Position numbers and translations under genes: made by a program
The notes under the pieces: model-generated
Seen by the model: the letters and a program-made list of their open reading frames with translations, nothing else
The model's database searches: none
What the model was told of the DNA's origin: nothing
Source: JBLXBZ01 sp048265185
GTDB taxonomy: Bacteria; Pseudomonadota; Alphaproteobacteria; Rhizobiales; Stappiaceae
Direction of reading: 5' to 3'
Length of the DNA stretch: 64,000 bases
Assembly (NCBI GenBank): GCA_048265185.1
Contig: JBLXBZ010000008.1
Location: 70,492 to 134,491 of the forward strand
Shown: positions 7,138-14,657 of the stretch, piece by piece
Numbering within the stretch: position 1 is the first letter of the stretch
Layout: each line of letters starts with the position of its first letter

Positions 7138-8214
7138 ATGCTGCGCGAGGACGATCACACCCCCGCGCAGCCGGCCGAGGACAGCGAGCGCAGCCGCCTA
7201 GACCCCTTCGTGGTCGCAACAGGCGACGCGCCGCCGCGCGACCAGCGCGACTTGATGGAACGACCGTTCTTCTCGCTGGCGAAGACCCCGCGCACCAAGC
7301 CGATTCTCTACAAGGCCGCCGAAATAGAGGTGCAGGTGTTCGGGATGCCCGAGCACGGCATGGCGACCATATGGGATGCCGATGTGCTGATATGGGCGGC
7401 CTCGCAGATCGTCGCGGCCGAGAACGACGGCCTCACCACGTCGCGCTTTGTTCGGTTCACGCCCTACCATCTGTTGCGCGCCATCGGACGACCGACCGGC
7501 AATCAGCAATACCGGCTTTTGAAAACCGCGCTGGCGCGGCTGCAATCGACCGTCATCGCCACCACCATCCGCAACGGCCCGCATTGGCGTCGCCGCCAAT
7601 TCTCATGGATCAACGAGTGGGAGGAAATGACGACGCGCGCCGGCCGCGTCGAGGGCATGGAGTTCGTCCTGCCCGAATGGTTCTACAACAGCGTCATCGA
7701 CCGTTCGCTGGTCCTCACCATCGACCCGGCCTATTTCCGGCTGACTGGCGGCATCGAGCGTTGGCTTTACCGCGTCGCCAGAAAGCACGCCGGGCACCAG
7801 CGCCACGGCTGGATTTTCGAGGTCGCGCACCTTCACCAGAAATCCGGCAGCCTCGCGCGGCCGTCCGACTTCGCGCTCGACCTGCGCCGCATCGCGGCCC
7901 GCCAGCAGCTTCCCGGCTACCTGCTCCAGACCGAGCGGGAAGACGGCCGCGAGCTGCTGCGCATCCGCCCCGAAAACCTGTCAACAGGCACTGTTGATAA
8001 CCCTGTTAATGCCATAGGCAGATCAGGCGCACGGGGTATCGGCACATCAGGCGCAGCACTATCGGCAGATCAGGCGCACGAACCGCAGCTAACGCTTTGG
8101 CCTGAAGAGCGGAATCCGACCGCTAACTTATCTAACAGAGAATCTAACTCTTTTTCTTTGACGCGCGCGCAGGCGAAGCGTGGTGCCGATTCCGCCGGGA
8201 ACGGCGAGCCATGA
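7138..8214 (+). CDS. repA: Replication initiator protein A
   Basis: The 358-residue protein belongs to the RPA plasmid-initiator family. It shows ERPFFSLAKTPR, then GMATIWDADVLIWAASQIV, then FTPYHLLRAIGRPTG, then two winged-helix-like regions with WINEWEE and FVLPEWFYNSVIDRS. Such proteins bind iterons and open a plasmid origin. The catalytic or binding body ends near residue 285; the last 70 residues are less ordered and overlap a cluster of repeats and an AT-rich stretch that may be the origin. It starts immediately after the helix-turn-helix gene and its stop overlaps a 21-codon reading frame by ATGA. In an integrated element this suggests a plasmid-like replicating phase. Confidence 0.88.
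   Translation: MLREDDHTPAQPAEDSERSRLDPFVVATGDAPPRDQRDLMERPFFSLAKTPRTKPILYKAAEIEVQVFGMPEHGMATIWDADVLIWAASQIVAAENDGLTTSRFVRFTPYHLLRAIGRPTGNQQYRLLKTALARLQSTVIATTIRNGPHWRRRQFSWINEWEEMTTRAGRVEGMEFVLPEWFYNSVIDRSLVLTIDPAYFRLTGGIERWLYRVARKHAGHQRHGWIFEVAHLHQKSGSLARPSDFALDLRRIAARQQLPGYLLQTEREDGRELLRIRPENLSTGTVDNPVNAIGRSGARGIGTSGAALSADQAHEPQLTLWPEERNPTANLSNRESNSFSLTRAQAKRGADSAGNGEP
7981..8160. other. Replication-origin-like site inside the 3' end of repA
   Basis: TCAACAG-GCA-CTGTTGA (7981-7997) is a perfect inverted repeat. TGTTGATAA (7992-8000) is the reverse of TTATCAACA, one mismatch from the DnaA box. Three direct repeats of GGCAgATCAGGCGCA begin at 8017, 8041 and 8064, spaced 24 and 23 bp, so the repetition is not in register with codons. 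An AT-rich tract follows at about 8115-8160. Initiator repeats, DnaA box and AT-rich region next to repA are the normal parts of an iteron origin. Activity has not been shown. Confidence 0.5.
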
Positions 8215-8272
8215 CGGCCGCGCTCGACGCGCTGCGCCCGCGCAGCCCCCAGCATATCACCGGAGACGAACA

Positions 8273-8276
<4 letters not shown>
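8211..8276 (+). CDS. 21-codon linker ORF between repA and the DUF2840 gene
   Basis: ATG at 8211 overlaps the repA stop (ATGA) and its own TGA overlaps the ATG of the next gene at 8273 (ATGA). The product would be MTAALDALRPRSPQHITGDE plus one Gln. A parA gene often lies at this position on related elements, so this may be a deletion scar, or simply a coupling ORF that carries ribosomes forward. No homology is recognised. Confidence 0.3.
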
Positions 8277-8770
<494 letters not shown>

Positions 8771-8774
8771 CCAT

Positions 8775-8803
8775 GCCATACCCGATCTTGATAGGCGCGG
8801 CAA
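8775..8803 (-). promoter_or_regulatory. Possible promoter of tRNA-Arg
   Basis: On the minus strand TTGCCG (8803-8798) is separated by 17 bases from TATGGC (8780-8775), about 28 bases before the tRNA 5' end. Spacing and position suit a sigma-70 promoter, but the -10 match is only partial. Confidence 0.3.
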
Positions 8804-8922
8804 TCATTTATCGAAACAAAAGAGGGCGGGGTGAGAATTTTCAACAGCCCGTCCTAAGGAATGCGCCGGGCGAGGGCGTCGATCTCTGGCGGCGCCGTTG
8901 CGTTTTTCTTGCGCCTTTTCAA

Positions 8923-9834
8923 TCAAAAAAGCGGGGCTTCGTCGGCAAGCCCCAATTGCCGGCGTGCGGCGATCAAGGTGTTGGCCATAAGCATGGCGAT
9001 GGTCATGGGGCCGACGCCGCCGGGGACGGGCGTAATGGCGCCGGCGATATTTTGCGCGCTTTCAAAGTCGACGTCGCCTACAAGTCTACTTTTGCCTTCA
9101 CCCTTTTCCGGCGCAGCGATGCGGTTGATGCCGACGTCGATGACGGTCGCCCCCGGCTTGAGCCATTCGCCCCGGATCATTTGCGCGCGCCCTACCGCGG
9201 CAATGACGATATCGGCGGCGCCAATCACCTGTGGTAGATCGCGGGTGCGGCTATGGGCGATGGTGACGGTGCAATTCTCTTGAAGCAAAAGTTGGGCGAC
9301 GGGCTTGCCGACAATGTTGGAGCGTCCAACGACAATTGCGTTCAGGCCGGACAAATCAGCTCCGAGGGCGCGTTTGGTCAATAGAACGGAGCCTGCCGGA
9401 GTGCAGGGGACAAGCGCTTTGTCGGTTTGGCCGGAGCTGAGAAGACCGACGTTGATGGGATGGAAGCCGTCCACGTCTTTTTCCGGCTTGATGAGCTGAA
9501 GCACCTTGCCTTCGCTAATATGTTTGGGCAGGGGCAGCTGCACGAGTATGCCGTGAACCTGCGGGTCATCGTTCAGCGTCTCCACCAGCGACAGAATCGC
9601 GGCTTCGTCGGTGTCGGCGCTCAAGGAATGTTGCACGGAGTGAAAACCACACTTCTCGGCCATGCGTCCCTTGTTGCGCACATAAACCTGACTGGCGGGG
9701 TCCTCGCCGACGAGCACCACCGCAAGGCCGGGCTTATGGCCGGTTTGCGCCTCGAGTCGCGCGGCGCGGTTGCTGATTTCATCGGTGACGGAGGCCGCCA
9801 CTGCTTTTCCATCAATGATTACAGCCTGGCTCAT
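8923..9834 (-). CDS. folD: Bifunctional methylenetetrahydrofolate dehydrogenase/cyclohydrolase
   Basis: The 303-residue protein carries the FolD signatures: YVRNKGRMAEKCG with the catalytic Lys, VHGILVQLPLPKHI, KDVDGFHPINVG, the NADP-binding VVGRSNIVGKPVAQLLL, and the C-terminal PVPGGVGPMTIAML. The length is normal. It converts 5,10-methylene-THF to 10-formyl-THF in the cytosol, feeding purine and formyl-Met synthesis and C1 assimilation. It stands alone on the minus strand between tRNA-Arg and dut and is the first clear host gene beyond the element. No classical terminator is evident after it. Confidence 0.96.
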   Translation of the reverse strand: MSQAVIIDGKAVAASVTDEISNRAARLEAQTGHKPGLAVVLVGEDPASQVYVRNKGRMAEKCGFHSVQHSLSADTDEAAILSLVETLNDDPQVHGILVQLPLPKHISEGKVLQLIKPEKDVDGFHPINVGLLSSGQTDKALVPCTPAGSVLLTKRALGADLSGLNAIVVGRSNIVGKPVAQLLLQENCTVTIAHSRTRDLPQVIGAADIVIAAVGRAQMIRGEWLKPGATVIDVGINRIAAPEKGEGKSRLVGDVDFESAQNIAGAITPVPGGVGPMTIAMLMANTLIAARRQLGLADEAPLF

Positions 9835-10065
9835 GGCGTTATCGTCCCATCATGTTGGTTATGCTTGTCAAGAAGCAGAGGGACTATCCGTCGTCAAGGC
9901 GTATGAGGGGGGGAGATGAAAATTATCGCTATTTTGAACATGCGGACGGCGGCGAGAGGTGGAGGAAGCGCCATGGGGCGCACGCCCAAAGCGGGGCGGA
10001 TCTTGTTTTTCGCCTGCGCGTCTGTCAGGACATTGGCTGTGAAATTATACGCGCAGGAGCATCGC

Positions 10066-10536
10066 ATGAGCCAGAATTCCTCCCCATCGCGGACCGTAAG
10101 CGTCACATTTCGCCGTCTCTCCCATGGCGCGGATCTGCCGGAGCCTGCGTATCAAAGCGCCGGGGCGGCCGGGTTGGACCTATTGGCGGCGGTGGATGCG
10201 CCGATGATCTTGCAGCCGGGAAGCTACGCTCTGATTCCAAGCGGCGTCGCCATCGCCTTGCCCGAAGGGTATGAAGCGCAGGTTCGTCCCCGCTCGGGGC
10301 TGGCCGCTAAGCACGGGGTCACGGTTCTCAATTCCCCGGGCACCGTCGACGCGGATTATCGCGGTGAAATCAAAGTTCTTCTGATCAACCATGGCGCGGC
10401 CCCTCATGTGATAGAGCGCGGCGCGCGAATTGCGCAAATGGTCATTGCGCCGGTCATGCAGGCCCATTTGGTGGAAGTTACGGAATTGGATGAAACGCTT
10501 CGGGGCGTTGGAGGGTTTGGCTCAACAGGTTCGTAG
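10066..10536 (+). CDS. dut: Deoxyuridine 5'-triphosphate nucleotidohydrolase (dUTPase)
   Basis: The 156-residue protein shows the five motifs of trimeric dUTPases: SAGAAGLDLLAA, RPRSGLAAKHG, NSPGTVDADYRGEI, RGARIAQMVIAPV and the C-terminal GFGSTG arm. It hydrolyses dUTP to dUMP, keeping uracil out of DNA and supplying thymidylate synthesis. The frame extends upstream to 9916, but family alignment and GCAGGAGC before the ATG favour 10066. It is divergent from folD. The 3' neighbour cysK is 173 bp away with its own ribosome site. Confidence 0.96.
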   Translation: MSQNSSPSRTVSVTFRRLSHGADLPEPAYQSAGAAGLDLLAAVDAPMILQPGSYALIPSGVAIALPEGYEAQVRPRSGLAAKHGVTVLNSPGTVDADYRGEIKVLLINHGAAPHVIERGARIAQMVIAPVMQAHLVEVTELDETLRGVGGFGSTGS

Positions 10537-10541
10537 GCGCT

Positions 10542-10569
10542 TGGAATGTGACATGGAATAACATTCCAT
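10542..10569. promoter_or_regulatory. Inverted repeats upstream of cysK
   Basis: TGGAATGT (10542-10549) is repeated inverted as ACATTCCA (10561-10568), and nested within is ATGGAAT-aac-ATTCCAT (10553-10569). It lies between dut and cysK, about 140 bp before the cysK start. A repressor operator is one reading; a factor-independent terminator is less likely because no U tract follows. Confidence 0.35.
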
Positions 10570-10709
10570 TGGTTTAAGGATAATTGAAATTAAATTCTCT
10601 AAAGTCCTGTCGTCGCGCGTGTTGGCGATGTCGCGCTGGCTTGAGCGGGGGGGTACACTTTGGCCCAATTTAAAGCTGAATTCGGTCGTAAGATGCAAGG
10701 AGACAGATT

Positions 10710-11672
10710 ATGAGTGAGCGGAAATCTGGGCGTGGCCGGATTTATTCATCATTGACGGAAACCGTCGGTGACACGCCTCTGGTGCGGCTTGAGCGTTTTG
10801 CTAAGGCCAAGGGCGTTGGCGCCGAGTTGGTCGCCAAATTGGAGTTTTTCAACCCGCTGGCCAGCGTGAAAGACCGGATCGGGGTGGCGATGGTTGAGGC
10901 CATGGAGGCCAGCGGCCAAATCAGGCCGGGCGAGACCACTTTGATCGAACCCACCTCGGGCAACACCGGCATTGCGCTGGCTTTTGTGGCGGCGGCGAAA
11001 GGCTATCGCCTGATTTTGGTGATGCCGGAGACAATGTCTATTGAGCGGCGCAAAATGCTGAAGCTTCTTGGCGCTGAGCTGGAGCTCACCGAGGGACCTA
11101 AAGGCATGAAAGGCGCCATTGCGCGCGCGCAGGAACTGCTTGGCGAAATTGAAGGCTCGGTCATGCCGCAGCAATTCGAGAATGAGGCCAATCCTGAAAT
11201 TCATCGTAAAACCACGGCTGAGGAAATTTGGAACGATACGAACGGCGCTCTTGACGTATTCGTCTCCGGCATTGGCACAGGGGGCACCATCACCGGCGTT
11301 TCGCAAGTGTTGAAAGAACGTAAGCCCGATTTGCATGTGGTCGCCGTGGAGCCGGCCGACAGTCCGGTTCTGTCCGGCGGCGCGCCGGGGCCGCATAAAA
11401 TTCAGGGAATTGGCGCAGGGTTTGTTCCGGGTGTACTGGATACGGGCGTCTATGACGAAGTGGCGACAGTGACCAATGAGGAAGCTCTTGCCTGCGCGCG
11501 CGAAGTCGCTCGTATCGAAGGGCTTCCGGTGGGGATTTCCTCTGGAGCGGCGCTGGCGGCGGCGGTGAAAATCGGCGCGCGTCCTGAAATGGCGGGTAAG
11601 CGGATCGTGATCATCGTTCCAAGTTTCGCCGAACGTTATTTGTCCACGGCGCTATTTGACGGGTTGGAGTGA
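10710..11672 (+). CDS. cysK: Cysteine synthase A (O-acetylserine sulfhydrylase)
   Basis: The 320-residue fold-type II PLP enzyme has the PLP lysine K54 in NPLASVKDRIG, the substrate loop EPTSGNTGIALA, the phosphate-binding GIGTGGTITG and the C-terminal GISSGAALAAA. It makes L-cysteine from O-acetylserine and sulfide in the cytosol. An AAGGAG ribosome site lies 8 bases before the ATG. It is monocistronic, ends at a strong terminator, and may be controlled through the inverted repeat at 10542-10569. CysK versus CysM is decided by the overall CysK-like motifs, with good but not complete certainty. Confidence 0.93.
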   Translation: MSERKSGRGRIYSSLTETVGDTPLVRLERFAKAKGVGAELVAKLEFFNPLASVKDRIGVAMVEAMEASGQIRPGETTLIEPTSGNTGIALAFVAAAKGYRLILVMPETMSIERRKMLKLLGAELELTEGPKGMKGAIARAQELLGEIEGSVMPQQFENEANPEIHRKTTAEEIWNDTNGALDVFVSGIGTGGTITGVSQVLKERKPDLHVVAVEPADSPVLSGGAPGPHKIQGIGAGFVPGVLDTGVYDEVATVTNEEALACAREVARIEGLPVGISSGAALAAAVKIGARPEMAGKRIVIIVPSFAERYLSTALFDGLE

Positions 11673-11708
11673 TTTCTCACGCGCGTTTGATAATATGAAA
11701 AATAAACG

Positions 11709-11744
11709 CCCCGCCGAAAGCCTTTCGGCGGGGTCGCTTTTTTT
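11709..11744 (+). terminator. Rho-independent terminator after cysK
   Basis: CCCCGCCGAAAG (11709-11720) pairs with CTTTCGGCGGGG (11722-11733), a 12-bp stem followed by TCGC and seven T residues. It lies between the convergent cysK and trpS genes. Confidence 0.88.
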
Positions 11745-11774
11745 GGGTTTATGGATGGATTTCGAAACTTGAAA

Positions 11775-12860
11775 TCAAAGGCCCTTGCGGCTGGGAAGCA
11801 GGCCAATGATTTGACGCACGTCGCGAAGAACGGGCGCCGCGATCGCCGCCGCCTTTTCCGCGCCTTCGCCAAGAATCTGATCGATTTCGGTTGGATCCGC
11901 CATCAGTCGCCGCATTTCTTCGCTAATTGGCGAGAGCTTTGAGACCGCTAGATCTGACAGCGCCGGCTTGAAAGTTGAGAATTGCTGGCCTTGAAACTCC
12001 GTAAGCACGTCTTGCTTGCTCTGGCCGGACAGCGAGGCGTAGATGCCCACCAGATTATCCGCTTCAAGTCTGCCCTTCAAACCGTCAAGCTCTCCTGGCA
12101 GAGCCTCCGGATCAGTTTTCGCTTTTTTGATCTTTTTGGAGATGGCGTCGGCGTCATCGGTGAGATTGATGCGCGACAGGTCTGAGGGATCCGACTTTGA
12201 CATTTTCCTCGAGCCGTCGCGCAAAGACATGACGCGGGTGGCGGGGCCGGCGATCATGGGTTCGGTCAGCGGGAAATAGAGTTGATCGGGCAGTTCCGGC
12301 GACGGGGTCGGATTATCAACGCCAAGGCCAAGTTCGGCGACGCGTTCGGCGAAGTCGTTGTTGAATTTCTGCGCGATGTCTCGGGTGAGCTCCAGATGTT
12401 GCTTTTGATCATCGCCCACAGGCACGTGGGTGGCGCGATAAGCCAGAATATCCGCGGCCATGAGGCTTGGATAGGCGAAAAGTCCCACCGAGGCGTTTTC
12501 ACGATTCTTGCCGGCTTTTTCTTTGAATTGGGTCATGCGGTTAAGCCATCCCATCCGCGCCACGCAGTTGAAAATCCATGCAAGCTCTGCGTGTTCTTTC
12601 ACCTGACTTTGGTTGAATATGATGGATTTTTTGGGATCGACCCCGGCGGCGAGATAGGCTGCGGTGACTTCGCGGGTGGCGCGGGTCAATTCCACAGGGT
12701 CTTGCCATGTGGTGATGGCGTGCAGATCGACCACGCAGAAAATTGAAGGCATTTCATCTTGCAGTGGAACCCAGCGCGAGACGGCGCCTAGATAGTTTCC
12801 CAGATGCAGGTTGCCCGTTGGCTGAACGCCGGAGAAAATACGTGGCTGAAATTCACTCAT
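11775..12860 (-). CDS. trpS: Tryptophanyl-tRNA synthetase
   Basis: The 361-residue class I synthetase has the HIGH-type motif (GNLHLGNYLGA), a DLHAIT strand, the PVGDDQKQHLEL tryptophan-pocket region and the KMSKS loop (RKMSKSDPS). It charges tRNA-Trp in the cytosol. The size is slightly above the 330-350 usual for bacteria. It shares the minus strand with the upstream murJ gene, 152 bp away, an order common in Alphaproteobacteria. The start is well supported because MSEFQPRIFSGVQPTG aligns directly to the family N-terminus. Confidence 0.96.
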   Translation of the reverse strand: MSEFQPRIFSGVQPTGNLHLGNYLGAVSRWVPLQDEMPSIFCVVDLHAITTWQDPVELTRATREVTAAYLAAGVDPKKSIIFNQSQVKEHAELAWIFNCVARMGWLNRMTQFKEKAGKNRENASVGLFAYPSLMAADILAYRATHVPVGDDQKQHLELTRDIAQKFNNDFAERVAELGLGVDNPTPSPELPDQLYFPLTEPMIAGPATRVMSLRDGSRKMSKSDPSDLSRINLTDDADAISKKIKKAKTDPEALPGELDGLKGRLEADNLVGIYASLSGQSKQDVLTEFQGQQFSTFKPALSDLAVSKLSPISEEMRRLMADPTEIDQILGEGAEKAAAIAAPVLRDVRQIIGLLPSRKGL

Positions 12861-13012
12861 TTTTATTTCCCTTAGTATGGACCCATGGGATCGCGCTTAT
12901 CCAAGGCCGCTGCGATGGACAGGGCGATTTATGGACAAGCCCAGAGGTTTGCGCAAGGGCGCGGAAGGCGGCGCGCCGGAAAATCAACGCCTGTTTTTCT
13001 GATGCGCTGGCT

Positions 13013-14587
13013 TTAAGGGGCGGGCGGCGTCTTGCGACGGAGCTTTCGGGCGTAGGCGAGTAGATTCACCGCGCCGGTGAGTTGGACGAACAGGGCGAAG
13101 AGCGCCACGCCGCCGCCAATGAGAGCTCCAAGCGCGGTGACCTTGGTTGGGAGGGTGGGGGAAAGCAAATAAGGGGTCATCAGCCCGGAGCCGAAGTAAA
13201 GCGCCACGCCCATTAAAACGCTGGCGAGAGCCAGAAGTGGCAGGCGGCGTTTGAGTGCGGCGTCGGCGATAAAGTGACCACGGCGCCATAAGACAAATCC
13301 AAGCAGACCTGTATTGATCCATCCTGCAGCGGAGGCGGCCAGAGCAATGCCCACGTGGTGAAGGAAAGGCGCGAGCGCCAGAGCGCCCGCCACATTGACC
13401 AGCATGCCGGCCCCGGCGAACCACATGGGGGTGCGCGTGTCTTCTCGGGCGAAGAAGCCCGGCGACAGCACTTTGTTGAGCACGAAAGCGGGCAGTCCGA
13501 TGGCGTAGGCGGCGAGGGCGGCGGCGGTGGCGTCGGCGGCGGCGGCGTCAAACGCGCCGCGCTGGAACAAAACGGTGACGATGGGCAAGGGAATCGCCAG
13601 AAGCGCGATTGCGGCTGGGAGCGTGAGGGCTAATGCGAATTCCATCGCCCGGTTTTGACTATGCTGCACTAAATCGTCTCGGCCGGCGCGGAACTGGCGG
13701 GAGAGATCGGGCAGGAGCACGACGCCGATGGCGATGCCCACGACGCCAAGGGGAAGTTGATAAACCCGGTCGGCGTAATAAAGATAGGCGACGGCGCTGG
13801 CTTGGGTGGAGGCGATGATCGTGCCGACGACAATATTGATCTGGGTGATGCCGCCGGCCACAACGCCGGGAATTCCGAGGCGCAGCAGGCGTTTGACATT
13901 GGGGGTGAAGCGGGGGCGCTTGAGCGGGATCGAAAATCCCATGCGCCGCACGGCGATGATCAAAAGCGCCAGTTGAACGAAACCGGCGATGGCCACGCCC
14001 ACGGAGAGCAACAGGCCGATTGAGCGCTCGTCTTCCGGCGCGAGCCAGCCGATTGTCAGCAGCACGGCGATCATGACCACATTCAGCATGACCGGAGCGA
14101 AAGCGGCGGCGGCGAAATGGCGGAAGGTGTTTAGGATTCCTGACAGAAAGGCGACAAGGGACAGGCACATGAGATAGGGGAACGCGATCCGCGACATGAG
14201 AACGGTGAGGTCGAATTTCGACGGATCGTCTCCAAAGCCCGGTGCGAGCGCCCATACGAGAACCGGCATGGCGATTTCCGCGAATGCGCAGACCAATAGC
14301 AGCGCCCAAAAAAGAGCGGCGAGAATTTCACCGGCGAACCGGCGCGCGCCTTCTTTGTCCCCGCCCTCTTCAACGGCGCGGGCGAACAGGGGAATGAAGG
14401 CGGAGTTGAACGCTCCTTCCGCAAAAAGGCGGCGGAAAAGATTGGGGAGGCGGAAGGCGACGAAAAAGGCGTCGGCGACGGGCCCTGCGCCGATAAAGGC
14501 GGCGATCATGACGTCACGGGCGAAGCCAAGAACCCGGCTCAACATGGTGGCGCCGCCAACTGTGGCGAAATTTTTCAGCATCGACAT
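13013..14587 (-). CDS. murJ: Lipid II flippase MurJ (MviN)
   Basis: The 524-residue polytopic inner-membrane protein is a MOP-superfamily transporter. It begins MSMLKNFATVGGATMLSRVLGFARDV-type with the conserved RVLGFARD motif, followed by AFFVAFRLPNLFRRLFAEGAFNSAF and about 13-14 hydrophobic segments. It flips lipid II across the inner membrane for peptidoglycan synthesis. It lies between glnD (70 bp upstream) and trpS (152 bp downstream) on the same strand, a well known alphaproteobacterial cluster. Confidence 0.95.
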   Translation of the reverse strand: MSMLKNFATVGGATMLSRVLGFARDVMIAAFIGAGPVADAFFVAFRLPNLFRRLFAEGAFNSAFIPLFARAVEEGGDKEGARRFAGEILAALFWALLLVCAFAEIAMPVLVWALAPGFGDDPSKFDLTVLMSRIAFPYLMCLSLVAFLSGILNTFRHFAAAAFAPVMLNVVMIAVLLTIGWLAPEDERSIGLLLSVGVAIAGFVQLALLIIAVRRMGFSIPLKRPRFTPNVKRLLRLGIPGVVAGGITQINIVVGTIIASTQASAVAYLYYADRVYQLPLGVVGIAIGVVLLPDLSRQFRAGRDDLVQHSQNRAMEFALALTLPAAIALLAIPLPIVTVLFQRGAFDAAAADATAAALAAYAIGLPAFVLNKVLSPGFFAREDTRTPMWFAGAGMLVNVAGALALAPFLHHVGIALAASAAGWINTGLLGFVLWRRGHFIADAALKRRLPLLALASVLMGVALYFGSGLMTPYLLSPTLPTKVTALGALIGGGVALFALFVQLTGAVNLLAYARKLRRKTPPAP

Positions 14588-14657
14588 GGGCGACGTCTCG
14601 ATTTGGGCTTTGAAAGGAAAACACGAAGATTAGGGCAACAAAAAGTGCAGACGCGGA

